A DNA stretch of 64,000 nucleotides. Source: Vreelandella salicampi. GTDB lineage: Bacteria; Pseudomonadota; Gammaproteobacteria; Pseudomonadales; Halomonadaceae. Shown here piece after piece: positions 26,891 through 35,799 of this stretch. The first letter of the stretch is position 1. Each line of letters opens with the position of its first letter. Location of the stretch: contig NZ_JACCDF010000011.1 in NCBI RefSeq assembly GCF_013415105.1, positions 97,513 to 161,512 of the forward strand, written 5' to 3'. The notes beneath the pieces are model-generated. The model saw only the letters and a program-made list of their open reading frames with translations, was not told the DNA's origin and made no database searches. The position numbers and the translations under genes are program-made.

Positions 26891-26999
26891 TATCGCCCGA
26901 CAAGTCGAGCTCTTACAAAACCTTGTGCCAGTTATCCGCTGTAGGAGCCCAACTTATTGGGCGATAAGGCTTGGGTTCGCCCGATAAATCGGGCTCCTT
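26891..26999. repeat. REP/BIME-like repeat cluster between doeC and doeD
   Basis: Three related 23-26-bp palindromic units of the form GTAGGAGCCC-N-GGGCGATA lie at 26891-26916 (reverse), 26941-26966 (forward) and 26977-26999 (reverse). Units 2 and 3 face each other. This is the layout of REP elements (BIMEs), which in gammaproteobacteria stabilise mRNA ends or bind gyrase and IHF. They sit in the 167-bp gap between two co-transcribed genes. Confidence 0.75.
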
Positions 27000-27030
27000 G
27001 TGTCTCTACAAACCCAAACGCGAATTTCGT

Positions 27031-28527
27031 TTAACTGCCCGACACCGAGCCCAGCGCGCCTAAGCAGTAGTATTTGGTTTCCAGATACTCATCAATACCG
27101 CAGGTGCCGCCTTCACGGCCAAGGCCGGACTGCTTCACACCGCCAAAGGGCACTGGCGGGCCTGTCATCTTCACCGAGTTGACCGACACCATGCCAAATT
27201 CCAGCGCGCGCAAAAGCTTCCAGATACGGCGAATATCGTGGGTGTAAATGTAAGCGGCAAGGCCATATTCGGTATCGTTGGCGAGATCAATGACCTCGTC
27301 ATCGTCGGCGTAGGGCGTGATACCGGCGATGGGCGCGAAGCTCTCTTCTTGCCACAAACGCATATCGCGCGTGATCCCAGTGAGCAGCACCGGCATGAAA
27401 TAGTTAGCGCCCGGCGCTTGGCTTTGGTCGCCCGCCACCAATGTCGCGCCTTTGGAAATGGCGTCGTCTACAATGCCCGCGGCTTTTTCTACCGCTTGGC
27501 CGTGAATCAGCGGGCCGAGGTCAATTTCGCTTTCCAAGCCGTTACCCACGGTAAGCGCGGCCATGCGCTCAGCAAAGTGCTCTACGAATTCATCGTGGAG
27601 GGATTCGTGCACCAAAATACGGTCCGCCGCCAAGCAGTCTTGCCCGGCCGTCTGGAACTTGGCCGCCACCGCCGCAAGTGCTGCCTCTTTCGGGTCCATA
27701 TCCGGCCCGACGATAAAGGGCGCATCACCGCCAAGCTCCAGTGCGAGCCGCTTAACGGTAGGCGCACTTTGCTCCATCAATATCCGCCCAACACGGGTGG
27801 AGCCGGTGAACGATAGTGCTCTGATACGCGGCTCGGCACAAAGAATCTTAGAGACCTCGGGTGGATCGCCCAGCACGACGTTGAAAATGCCTTCTGGAAT
27901 ACCTGCGCGCTCGGCAAGCTCCGCCAGCGCCAGCGCCGAGAACGGCGTTTCGTTCGCCGGCTTGACGATAACCGGGCAGCCCGCAGCCAAAGCGGCGGCA
28001 GCTTTGCGGGTAATCATCGCCAGTGGAAAGTTCCACGGTGTGATCAGCGCGGCAATGCCCACCGGCTCTTTAATAGTGCCGAGCGAGGCATTGGGGATGG
28101 GGCTCGGAATCGTCTCGCCGTAAGTGCGTTTGCCTTCTTCAGCAAACCAACGCACGAAGCTGGCACCGTACTGCACCTCGCCGCGGGAGTCCGGCAGCGG
28201 TTTGCCCTGTTCCAGCGTCATGAGGGTCGCCAAGTCTTCGCGGTTGGCTTGAATCAAGTCGTACCAGGCAAGCAAACGCTCGCAGCGCTCATCGGCACGC
28301 AGTGCCCGCCAATGCACGAAGGCTGCTTCGGCGGCATCCACCGCCGCGGTAATTTGCTCGGCTTCCAGCAGGGGGATATGGCCCAGCGCCTCACCGGTGG
28401 CGGGGTCAGTCACCGCTTCTTCGCGGCCACTCTCGCCATGGGTCCATTTGCCGTTCACGTAGGCGTACTGACGGAAAAGGCGTGGGTCTTCCAGGCGCTT
28501 GGCGAGTGTTGTGGATAGTGTCGTCAT
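27031..28527 (-). CDS. doeC: DoeC-type NAD(P)-dependent aldehyde dehydrogenase (aspartate semialdehyde)
   Basis: A 498-residue aldehyde dehydrogenase of the succinate-semialdehyde type. Catalytic Cys298 (QTAGQDCLAADR) and general base Glu264 (LELGGDAP) are present, as are the cofactor-binding TPWNFPLAM and KPANETPFSALAL. In the ectoine pathway DoeC oxidises aspartate semialdehyde to aspartate. The neighbouring transaminase and the upstream doeA-B-X genes make that role likely; gabD-like succinate-semialdehyde dehydrogenase is the alternative. The ATG at 28527 follows GGGAGG; a longer upstream frame runs across a terminator and is rejected. Confidence 0.87.
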   Translation of the reverse strand: MTTLSTTLAKRLEDPRLFRQYAYVNGKWTHGESGREEAVTDPATGEALGHIPLLEAEQITAAVDAAEAAFVHWRALRADERCERLLAWYDLIQANREDLATLMTLEQGKPLPDSRGEVQYGASFVRWFAEEGKRTYGETIPSPIPNASLGTIKEPVGIAALITPWNFPLAMITRKAAAALAAGCPVIVKPANETPFSALALAELAERAGIPEGIFNVVLGDPPEVSKILCAEPRIRALSFTGSTRVGRILMEQSAPTVKRLALELGGDAPFIVGPDMDPKEAALAAVAAKFQTAGQDCLAADRILVHESLHDEFVEHFAERMAALTVGNGLESEIDLGPLIHGQAVEKAAGIVDDAISKGATLVAGDQSQAPGANYFMPVLLTGITRDMRLWQEESFAPIAGITPYADDDEVIDLANDTEYGLAAYIYTHDIRRIWKLLRALEFGMVSVNSVKMTGPPVPFGGVKQSGLGREGGTCGIDEYLETKYYCLGALGSVSGS

Positions 28528-28554
28528 GGGAACCTCCCCCGTTATCAATGCGAG

Positions 28555-28584
28555 CAAAAAGCAAAACGGCCAACATGGCCGTTT
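28555..28584 (-). terminator. Intrinsic terminator between decarboxylase and doeC
   Basis: On the minus strand AAACGGCC pairs with GGCCGTTT around ATGTT, then TTGCTTTTT. It separates the decarboxylase gene from doeC, so doeCD probably has its own promoter. Confidence 0.8.
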
Positions 28585-28707
28585 GCGTTTTGATGTGTTC
28601 AGGGTAAGGGAGAAAGCACACGAAGTGCTTTTGAAAGGCCACCCAATGAACGGCACTTTTTTTGCGAAAACCGACTTTAACGTGGTTTTTTTTGGCAGGG
28701 GCGTTTT

Positions 28708-31485
28708 TTAGCCTTCAGCCGGGTTGATCAGCGCCTTCTGGGTAAACACCACCAGCCCCAGCTCTGGCCGGTATCCATGAATCTCGGTGACGTCCAGCGC
28801 TTGGAGGAAATCGAGAATTTCCTCGTTGATCACCTGTCCCGGCACCAGCACCGGGAACCCCGGCGGGTAGGGAATCACGAAGCTTGCCGACACCACATCG
28901 CGCCCGTCCCGCATCTGCGCCTGTAACTTGCCGTTATCGAAGCGCAGGTACTCGGTATTTTCTTCGTCGTAGCTAAGAAAATAAGCGCAGCGGATATCGC
29001 CCTGCGGGGTATCGGGATTAGGCCGGAACGCACTGTGGAAATAGCTGAAATCCGGCAGCGGCGGCAGCTCATGATTTAACGAGTGCACCTGCTGTTCGAT
29101 GATCTTGCGCTCGGGGCGGCTGCTGTCTTCCAAGCGGTATTCGAATTCCTTGGCCAACTTGATCAACACATCCAGCAGGTAGGCAATCGATCCGCGGGTA
29201 GTGCCGATATTGGTCATGAAAAGCACGGTGTTGCGTGAGGTCTTATTGATCTGAATGCCGTACTTGTTCATCAGATATTCGTTTTTGAACGTATCGCCGT
29301 CGACCCCGGTGTTACCAATGGCAATGGTCACACGGGTCGGGTCGACCACGAACTCATCCCGCGCCCAGGCTTCTTCCATCTTGTTCCAGCCGGACACCGG
29401 GTCGTAGAAGGTTTCAACACCCGACTCGCGATAAGCTTCGGGCACCATGTCGCTGTTCTTTAGTACGCGGAAATACTTCTGCAGCAACGGATGCGTGTAG
29501 AGTTGCTCGCGCAGCGAAAGCGCCGTTTCGACCTGGGCGTGGACCAGCTCAAAGCCTTCCATTTCCGCCTGCATACGCCCCACATCCAGCGACGCCACAA
29601 TCTGGTAGTTGGGCGAGGTCGAGGTGTGGGTCATATAGGCTTCATGGAAGGAAGACTCCACCTTCTGGCGGAAATCCTGATCCCAAACATGAATCATCGA
29701 GCCTTGACGCAAAGAAGTCAGCGTCTTATGGGTCGAATGGGTAGCATAGGTGCGAATCCGCACCAGGTCTGGGTCGGGCATTAGGCGCTGATCGAGCCAG
29801 GTGGCGTCGTCTTCTGGGTCGAGCTTGTCGAACTCGGCCTTCCAGGTGTTGTATTCCTCACGGTAGCTCTCGCTGCGGTAGCGATAGCGCAAAGTGCGCG
29901 CCGAGTTCATGGCGGTACGCGGTCGATACGTCGGGTTGAAACCGGCGAAGGCGAACCAGGCCTCGTCCCACAGAAAGATGAGGTCCGGCTTGATCGCCAG
30001 GCACTCTTCCATCACCCGGCGCACGTTGTAGACGATGCCGTCGAAGGTGCAGTTGGTCAGCAACAGCATCTTCACTTTGTGCAGCTGCCCAGATCGTTTG
30101 TAAGCAAGCAGCGTTTTTTTGATTTCGCGCAGCGGCACCGCGCCGTACATGGAGTAATCGTCGAGGGGATAGGAATCTAGATAGCTGACGTGGGCGCCCG
30201 CCAGCACCATGCCGTAGTGATGCGATTTGTGGCAGTCACGGTCGATCAGCACGATGTCTCGCGGTTTGACCAAGGCCTGCACCACAATCTTGTTAGCGGT
30301 GGAGGTGCCGTTGGTAACGAAGAAACTGCGCCGCGAGCCAAATGCCCGGGCGGCATATTCTTGCGCCTTCTTGATCGGCCCGTAGGGTTGCAGCAGCGAA
30401 TCGAGCCCCCCGGACGTCGCCGAGGTTTCGGCCAGAAAGATGTTGATGCCGTAGAAGTCGATCATGTGCCCCGCCCAGTGGGAGCGGGTGACCGACTTCC
30501 CCCGGGAGATGGGCATGGCGTGAAACACGCCGGTAGGCTTTTTGCTGTATTCACGCAAGGCATCGAAAAACGGCGTGCGGTAGCGGTTATCGATGGCGCG
30601 CAGGATCGTATGATGCTGCTCGATGTAATCCGTTTCGCGGTAAAAAATACGGTTGAAATACTGAATGTCCTGGCTCGCCGTGGCCTCGACATCGCCGCTG
30701 GTGACCAGAAACTGATCAATCTCCGGGCGCAGCTCGTGAATCATCGAGCTGAGCAGGATGCTGCGCTCGGCTTCGGTCTGGTGCTCCAGCTCTTTTTCCG
30801 ACAGACCTTCCAGGTAGTTACGCAGGGCACTGAGGTTGTACTTCGACTTGTAGGGAAATTCGTAGCGGATCAGGCACGCCTGGATATTGGGGTTAACCAG
30901 TATGGCAATTAACGCGTCTTCGAAGCTTTTGACCGTTACCACGTCGTAGACAAAGCGGTCTTCCGGGCGGCGCATGTTGTGAAACGCCTCGCGCACCACT
31001 TCCTCTTCCTGGTTGGAAAGGTTGTCCACGATCAACAGCTCAAAATAGGGCTGAGCCGAGCTGTTGGATGCCGGATGCCCACGACGTAGCTGATTCAGGG
31101 CATCAAGGGTTTCCATGTCTTCGGCGCCAGCATCGGTCTCGGAGAGATCCACATGGCGACGCCGATAGGACTCGCTGATCAACGCTCTTACCAAGCGTTT
31201 CACCACTTTATCTAACACCTCATATTCACCGCGATGGAACAGCAACCAAAGGTAGCGAAAATCCTCTTTGGACGGAAACGCGTGATAGTCCTCGATGATC
31301 TCCAGGCGGGTCAATTTAATATCGATAGACTTGATCAAATTCTTAGCACGGCCTTCCTCTTCAAGGCGCGTCAGAATACCCAGGTCACGCTTGAGCGCAT
31401 TCCATGTGTCGGAGCGAAGCTGGGAAATCTTGTGATAAAAGCCCAGCGCAGTGTAGGGCGTTTCAGTAGGACTGCTCTCTTGCAT
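28708..31485 (-). CDS. Orn/Lys/Arg-type PLP decarboxylase, large form
   Basis: A 925-residue protein of the prokaryotic fold-I Orn/Lys/Arg decarboxylase family. A long N-terminal helical part (about 1-130) is followed by a receiver-like wing domain (FELLIVDNLSNQEEEVV...DALIAILVNPNIQACLIRYEF), then the PLP domain with SFFVTNGTSTANKIVVQAL, DRDCHKSHHYGMVL, FLWDEAWFAFAGF and the Schiff-base Lys in THSTHKTLTSLRQGSM. The C-terminal domain has a normal PGFPVLVPGQV. Substrate cannot be read. Location among ectoine genes suggests a diamino acid, for example diaminobutyrate. ATG at 31485 has AAAGGATG upstream; an ATG 12 nt earlier lacks spacing. Confidence 0.88.
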   Translation of the reverse strand: MQESSPTETPYTALGFYHKISQLRSDTWNALKRDLGILTRLEEEGRAKNLIKSIDIKLTRLEIIEDYHAFPSKEDFRYLWLLFHRGEYEVLDKVVKRLVRALISESYRRRHVDLSETDAGAEDMETLDALNQLRRGHPASNSSAQPYFELLIVDNLSNQEEEVVREAFHNMRRPEDRFVYDVVTVKSFEDALIAILVNPNIQACLIRYEFPYKSKYNLSALRNYLEGLSEKELEHQTEAERSILLSSMIHELRPEIDQFLVTSGDVEATASQDIQYFNRIFYRETDYIEQHHTILRAIDNRYRTPFFDALREYSKKPTGVFHAMPISRGKSVTRSHWAGHMIDFYGINIFLAETSATSGGLDSLLQPYGPIKKAQEYAARAFGSRRSFFVTNGTSTANKIVVQALVKPRDIVLIDRDCHKSHHYGMVLAGAHVSYLDSYPLDDYSMYGAVPLREIKKTLLAYKRSGQLHKVKMLLLTNCTFDGIVYNVRRVMEECLAIKPDLIFLWDEAWFAFAGFNPTYRPRTAMNSARTLRYRYRSESYREEYNTWKAEFDKLDPEDDATWLDQRLMPDPDLVRIRTYATHSTHKTLTSLRQGSMIHVWDQDFRQKVESSFHEAYMTHTSTSPNYQIVASLDVGRMQAEMEGFELVHAQVETALSLREQLYTHPLLQKYFRVLKNSDMVPEAYRESGVETFYDPVSGWNKMEEAWARDEFVVDPTRVTIAIGNTGVDGDTFKNEYLMNKYGIQINKTSRNTVLFMTNIGTTRGSIAYLLDVLIKLAKEFEYRLEDSSRPERKIIEQQVHSLNHELPPLPDFSYFHSAFRPNPDTPQGDIRCAYFLSYDEENTEYLRFDNGKLQAQMRDGRDVVSASFVIPYPPGFPVLVPGQVINEEILDFLQALDVTEIHGYRPELGLVVFTQKALINPAEG

Positions 31486-31543
31486 GACGACACCCATCCT
31501 TTGTCGATATTAATCTGAAAAACACGTGGTTTGGCCGCCGTGT

Positions 31544-32590
31544 TTATCCGCTATGCAGGCCGCGTGAGCCGTAACGCACGGTGATTTGTTCTTCGGCAAA
31601 GGCCTCGAAGCTCAAATCCAGCACTTTGCCGGGCCAACGAAACTCGGTCCGGCCCTCGTTGGGGCGATAAACCGCGGTATACACCGTGCCCAGGCCACGC
31701 CGGTAGTCATGACGAAACAAGGGCGGTGCAGAAAAAGCCGACACTAACCGCTCATCAGTGGTGGCATCATCATCGACCAGAATCGACAGTTGACGCTCGC
31801 GTATCAAGGTTTCCGAGGCCAGTGCATGGGCGTACCATTCGATCTTCTTTTGATGGTTGGTGGCCACGGCCACCCGCCGGATACTGGCGCGACGGTCCGG
31901 CGCGATCATGGCCGTGACATAGCGCCCGCAGGCATCCGCCACGGTAATGTTGTAGGCCATATGGGTGGGCACACGTGCCAGCACCGCCGCAGCTTCCGGC
32001 ACCGTATCGCAGAATTCGAGAATGTAGCGCAGGATAATCGGCGCGCCGAAGCCATCCCCCACTACCTTGCGCCCACCGAATGCCAGAGAAACCGCAAGCC
32101 CCGAATCGTTCATCCCGTCCAACACGCCCCACAAGCAATCCGACATGGCGATCACCCGGCGTTGATTCCACCGGGTGTAGAGAATGGTGCCCTCGCAAAG
32201 CTCCGGCGGATAATCGTAGTTGCGCGCCAGCACGGTGGCCGCCGGGCTTGCCAGTACCGCTTGGGAGCAGCCGGTGATATACGGTGGCGGCCGGTACAGG
32301 CTCAATAGCCGCGACGAAAGATCGCCCCCACCGGCCAGCTCGCACAAAGTGTGGTAGGTGCCCAACAACTCCGGCATATGGCGGCGCAAGGCGTTGTAGC
32401 ATTCCAAGTAAGAAGGACGCTCGCGTTCGCCTTCGGCCAAATACCAAGGTTCGTAGGCAGGCCAATGGTAATGAAACAGCGACTGCCATTTGGCCCCCGC
32501 CACCTCTTCATGCACAGTGCGAAACGTCAATGTTTTATCCAGCTCAACACTTGGCGTCCTGCCACTGGCTAAGTAGCTGTCCATGGTCAC
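31544..32590 (-). CDS. C45-family Ntn-hydrolase (acyl-coenzyme A:6-APA acyltransferase-like)
   Basis: A 348-residue member of the C45 (AAT-like) Ntn-hydrolase family, which self-cleaves to expose an N-terminal Cys. Here the predicted cleavage is before Cys108 in YITGCSQAVL, giving an alpha fragment of about 107 residues. The family marker ARNYDYPPELCEGT follows, then GVLDGMNDSGLAVSLAFGG, PIILRYILEFCDTV and VATNHQ. Family members acylate or deacylate amides (penicillin N-acyltransferase, acid ceramidase-like). The GTG start overlaps the ATP-grasp stop by 4 nt (GTGA); an ATG 6 nt later is also possible. Substrate is unknown. Confidence 0.8.
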   Translation of the reverse strand: MTMDSYLASGRTPSVELDKTLTFRTVHEEVAGAKWQSLFHYHWPAYEPWYLAEGERERPSYLECYNALRRHMPELLGTYHTLCELAGGGDLSSRLLSLYRPPPYITGCSQAVLASPAATVLARNYDYPPELCEGTILYTRWNQRRVIAMSDCLWGVLDGMNDSGLAVSLAFGGRKVVGDGFGAPIILRYILEFCDTVPEAAAVLARVPTHMAYNITVADACGRYVTAMIAPDRRASIRRVAVATNHQKKIEWYAHALASETLIRERQLSILVDDDATTDERLVSAFSAPPLFRHDYRRGLGTVYTAVYRPNEGRTEFRWPGKVLDLSFEAFAEEQITVRYGSRGLHSG

Positions 32591-34059
32591 AAAATTTTGA
32601 AGTTGCCACCGCCGATGGCATGGCTAACGGCAACTCCCTCCACCACGGGGTCTTGCAACGCCTGACCGCTGTACTGCTGACGGATGCCCTCGATCCAGGC
32701 TTTCGCCCGTTCGTTCAATTGGAAATCATCATCCATCAACCGGCCCCGGGTGATCAGAATGCCGAGATCGGCTCCTTCATAGCGGAAATCGCCAGCGCCG
32801 CTGATACGCAGAAAGAAAGCTTCATGCTCGTTTTCCGCCGCGTGCGGGTGATAGCTGTAATGATCGTAGGCGATTTCGCCATCGTCACTCATACGCCATA
32901 CTCCGGTATCGGGAGCATGGGTCAAAAGGTCGACACTTTCATCGGTATGCTTGATGACCAACTGACTCCAGCTGTCAACGCTTTCAGGGTGCGACCAGCG
33001 CTCGTTGATGTCGTCGATATCCAGGTCGAAGTCGACATCCGAGAACTCCAGCAAGTGGAACAAGAACAGCGGAATATCGGAGTGGGCAAAAGCCGCGACG
33101 TTGGTCAGCGAGCTCGCCCCGGTCACGCGGGGATTGAGCTCGCCCAGGTACACATCGTTGGTGTCCATGTCGATCAGGAAATCGAGCTCGAAGTAACCGC
33201 GGTAGCCTTCTTCGCGCAGGGCTTCGCCGAATTTGAAGGTGTACTCACGCGCCAGGTCGCGTACTTCCTGGCTGAAGGCTCCGGCAAACATCTCGTTGCC
33301 GCACCAACCGCCTTTGTAAGGCGTTAATGTCTTGAACCCTACAAGTTCGGTCATCAAGGGGCCAACCACTGTGCCGCAGCGCGTGGCGCAAGCTTCTATC
33401 GCCGAGCCACGGCAGTTGATGCGCTTCATGATTTTGACTTCGGGCTCGGCCTCGATCTCTTCGGCGTGCTTGTAGTAGTCCTCTTCGCTGGCGATGAAGA
33501 AGGTGGTATGGCCGGAATCACCGAACGCGGTCTGCACCACTAAGTCATTGCCAAGCTCTTTGCTGACCTCAACGAGCTCCTGATAGCTGCCTACCTTGGC
33601 CAGCACATTGGGCACGCTGGGCACCCCAGCTTTGTTGCCGATGCGTACCGTCTCGATCTTGTTGTCCATTCGCTGGCGCAACTGCGCCGGCGGAAAGGCG
33701 ACCCGCAGCCCCAATTGCTTGCAGATTTCTTCGGTGTGCTCGTCGAACATCAAAAACGCGGCCACCCCGGCATTTTCGCCATCGGCACGTGATTGAATGA
33801 AATTAATCACTTCCTTGTGTTCGAGCAAATAGTTGTTGATGTCTTCGATGCCCTCGAAGTCACGGGGAAACTTCTCCTTGGGCACGAAGACGTTTCGCTG
33901 CTTGCCCTCGAAGCAGTTTATATAGTTGATATGGCGAAAGCCGCCGACCCAATCACCGATACCCAAGAGATTAAAATTGGTGGCGGAAATAAAATAAACC
34001 GGCTCCTTATTGTTAAGAAAATGCCGTCGAACATCTGCAATGGAAGATATTTTAGTCAT
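32587..34059 (-). CDS. ATP-grasp ligase (biotin-carboxylase-like)
   Basis: A 490-residue ATP-grasp protein. After an N-terminal alpha/beta domain, the central part contains the ATP-grasp pattern: NDLVVQTAFGDSGHTTFFI, EVKIMKRINCRGSAIEAC, and the metal-binding end EGYRGYFELDFLIDMDTNDVYLGELNPRVTGASSLT. The ELNPR...T motif provides Mg2+ and ATP ligands. Such enzymes form amides or peptides by acyl-phosphate intermediates. It lacks the biotin-carboxylase C-terminal features, so an amino-acid ligase is more likely than a carboxylase. The ATG at 34059 follows GAAGGAG; the longer frame upstream reaching into the next gene was rejected. The stop overlaps the C45 gene start. Confidence 0.85.
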   Translation of the reverse strand: MTKISSIADVRRHFLNNKEPVYFISATNFNLLGIGDWVGGFRHINYINCFEGKQRNVFVPKEKFPRDFEGIEDINNYLLEHKEVINFIQSRADGENAGVAAFLMFDEHTEEICKQLGLRVAFPPAQLRQRMDNKIETVRIGNKAGVPSVPNVLAKVGSYQELVEVSKELGNDLVVQTAFGDSGHTTFFIASEEDYYKHAEEIEAEPEVKIMKRINCRGSAIEACATRCGTVVGPLMTELVGFKTLTPYKGGWCGNEMFAGAFSQEVRDLAREYTFKFGEALREEGYRGYFELDFLIDMDTNDVYLGELNPRVTGASSLTNVAAFAHSDIPLFLFHLLEFSDVDFDLDIDDINERWSHPESVDSWSQLVIKHTDESVDLLTHAPDTGVWRMSDDGEIAYDHYSYHPHAAENEHEAFFLRISGAGDFRYEGADLGILITRGRLMDDDFQLNERAKAWIEGIRQQYSGQALQDPVVEGVAVSHAIGGGNFKIL

Positions 34060-34213
34060 TGTTCTCGCTCCTTCGGTGACGGGTACTGAAGACCGCGTGA
34101 TATTAGTGTCGGCTAGGCGCTGGGTGAAAAAACGCACGACTTGCCTAAATCGATCAATCAATGTGGCGCGAAATCCGTGCTTCTCGTGACGATCAGTCAA
34201 ATCAAACAATCTC

Positions 34214-35083
34214 CTAGAAAATGTCTTGGTCGTTACGCACCGGTTTGGCAAGCGCCCCTAAGGTATCTAAAAAAGGTGATGAGCCGTTTTCGCTACGATA
34301 CAGCGAAAAATCCACGTCCCGGTCGCGGAAGCTCTTGAGCGGCTGACCCAAGCCACGCAACCCAGTTTCGCGTTCGCGGCGCACTCGGTTCAGATCGATT
34401 TCAATCGGCATGACCTCTTCGCCGATACCGGCCTGGTGGATCACGTCACCGGACGGGCCGACCACGATGGAACGGCCGTTACCCAGCGCACCCGCACCGT
34501 TGATATCAAAGAAATAGCACTGGTTGATTGCGGCATTGGTGCGGGCAATCGAAAGCTCGATGTCTCGGTCGATGGTATCGGTCATGGTGGGATGAAGAAT
34601 CACTTCAGCACCCATGGCGGCCAGGGTCCGGGTCGTTTCGGGAAACCACATGTCATAGCAAATAGACACGCCGAAGCGGCCTATGGTGGGCACATCAAAA
34701 ACCACAAATTCAGTGCCGCTTTCCACCCCGGCTTCATAAGGGCGGAAGGGAAACATCTTGCGATAACGGGTTACGACCTGCCCTAATGGGTTGATCACCA
34801 TCAAGGTGTTGTAGATCTGCTCACCCACCTGCTCGAACATCGAGCCGGGAATTAACCAGATGCGGTGTTGCGCGGCTAACTGGCAAAACATCGCTTCAGT
34901 ATCACTGGGTAGCGGTTGCGCGTGGTGCGGCGATGCGCCCATGGGCAGCAATTCGCTAAACAGCACCATCTGAACCTGAGGAAAACGGTTCATGAGCACG
35001 TCGATACGGTGGCGCATGGCCTCGGTATTGTCGCCGTGGTGCAGGGCATGCATTTGAACACCGGCAATGGTGAAGTAAGACAT
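34214..35083 (-). CDS. Nitrilase-superfamily carbon-nitrogen hydrolase
   Basis: A 289-residue carbon-nitrogen hydrolase with the full E-K-C triad: Glu44 (LFSELLP), Lys109 (YRKMFPF) and Cys142 (SICYDMWFPE). These enzymes hydrolyse amides, carbamoyl groups or nitriles, or transfer acyl groups. The gene begins a four-gene stretch with ATP-grasp, C45 and decarboxylase genes, separated from the next gene by 154 bp. A 12-bp-period AT-rich array lies upstream. Substrate not known; amide hydrolysis is the safest statement. Confidence 0.9.
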   Translation of the reverse strand: MSYFTIAGVQMHALHHGDNTEAMRHRIDVLMNRFPQVQMVLFSELLPMGASPHHAQPLPSDTEAMFCQLAAQHRIWLIPGSMFEQVGEQIYNTLMVINPLGQVVTRYRKMFPFRPYEAGVESGTEFVVFDVPTIGRFGVSICYDMWFPETTRTLAAMGAEVILHPTMTDTIDRDIELSIARTNAAINQCYFFDINGAGALGNGRSIVVGPSGDVIHQAGIGEEVMPIEIDLNRVRRERETGLRGLGQPLKSFRDRDVDFSLYRSENGSSPFLDTLGALAKPVRNDQDIF

Positions 35084-35113
35084 TGGATTCTCTCTGCGTC
35101 AGGCGATCTGGCT

Positions 35114-35173
35114 GTTTTAAATTCTGTTTTAAATACTATTTTTAATGCTGGTTCAAATACTACTTTAAATTTG
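35114..35173. repeat. Five-copy 12-bp AT-rich tandem array upstream of the four-gene block
   Basis: Five consecutive 12-bp units, roughly GTTTTAAATACT (copies: GTTTTAAATTCT, GTTTTAAATACT, ATTTTTAATGCT, GGTTCAAATACT, ACTTTAAATTTG), lie about 30 to 90 bp before the nitrilase start. The phasing approximates one helical turn. DoeX, an Lrp-type regulator, is encoded beyond it; Lrp-family proteins bind AT-rich phased sites, so a regulatory function is a reasonable guess. Nothing else recognisable lies in the 222-bp gap to doeX. Confidence 0.7.
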
Positions 35174-35305
35174 CTAGTGGGAGCGTGTATTCCGCTGAGT
35201 CAGTCGGTAAATAAGCACTCACCTTCATCCTATGATAATCGAGCGCTGAATTGGCGTTGACCAAACCCCTAGCCAAATCATTTGTTTCGTTTTATACGCG
35301 AAGCG

Positions 35306-35782
35306 TCACAGAAAATCTTCCGCTACCACGGTCGGCGTGGACTGCTTGACCATCTTGGTCACGATATACGTGCAATAGCGCTCGATGCCCACGTCCGAGA
35401 CCAGCCAGCTATCCATCAGGCGTTGGTAGCTATCGATAGAGCGAGCCTCAAACTTCACCAAGTAGTCTACCCCGCCGCCCACGGCAACACACTCGGTAAC
35501 TTCCGGGGTTTGCATCACCAGCGCTTCGAAAGCCTTGAAGCTATCGGCGTTGTGCTTTTTTAGCTCAATCTGCACCCACACCGGGTTGTGCGGCACCAGT
35601 ATGTTGGTGTCGATACGCGCGCTGTAGCCTTGAATAATGCCCGCCTGCTCCAGCCGCTTGACCCGCTCCCAGCAGGGGCTGACGGAAAGGTTGATCGCCG
35701 CGGCGAGCTTGGATTTGGTGATCCGCCCGTCGCGGGAAAGAATTTCCAGAATTTTTACATCGTATCGGTCGAGTTTAGTCAT
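35306..35782 (-). CDS. doeX: DoeX-type Lrp/AsnC transcriptional regulator
   Basis: A 158-residue Lrp/AsnC regulator. The N-terminal winged helix-turn-helix reads DRYDVKILEILSRDGRI, then SKLAAAINLSVSPCWERVKRLE; the C-terminal RAM ligand domain is PHNPVWVQIELKKH onward. Its position directly behind doeB and beside ectoine catabolic genes matches DoeX of H. elongata, which binds DNA at the doe locus. It presumably senses an intermediate such as diaminobutyrate or N-acetyl-diaminobutyrate; the ligand is inference. Confidence 0.88.
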   Translation of the reverse strand: MTKLDRYDVKILEILSRDGRITKSKLAAAINLSVSPCWERVKRLEQAGIIQGYSARIDTNILVPHNPVWVQIELKKHNADSFKAFEALVMQTPEVTECVAVGGGVDYLVKFEARSIDSYQRLMDSWLVSDVGIERYCTYIVTKMVKQSTPTVVAEDFL

Positions 35783-35799
35783 GATAAATCCGACAACGC

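Noticed and set aside
27031..28656. Longer start for doeC at 28656
   Set aside because: The extension crosses an intrinsic terminator and lacks a ribosome site; the ATG at 28527 has GGGAGG.
32587..34251. Longer start for the ATP-grasp gene at 34251
   Set aside because: It would overlap the nitrilase gene and has no family-like sequence; the ATG at 34059 follows GAAGGAG.
35114..35173. CRISPR array
   Set aside because: The 12-bp units are directly adjacent and degenerate, with no spacers; no cas genes are present.
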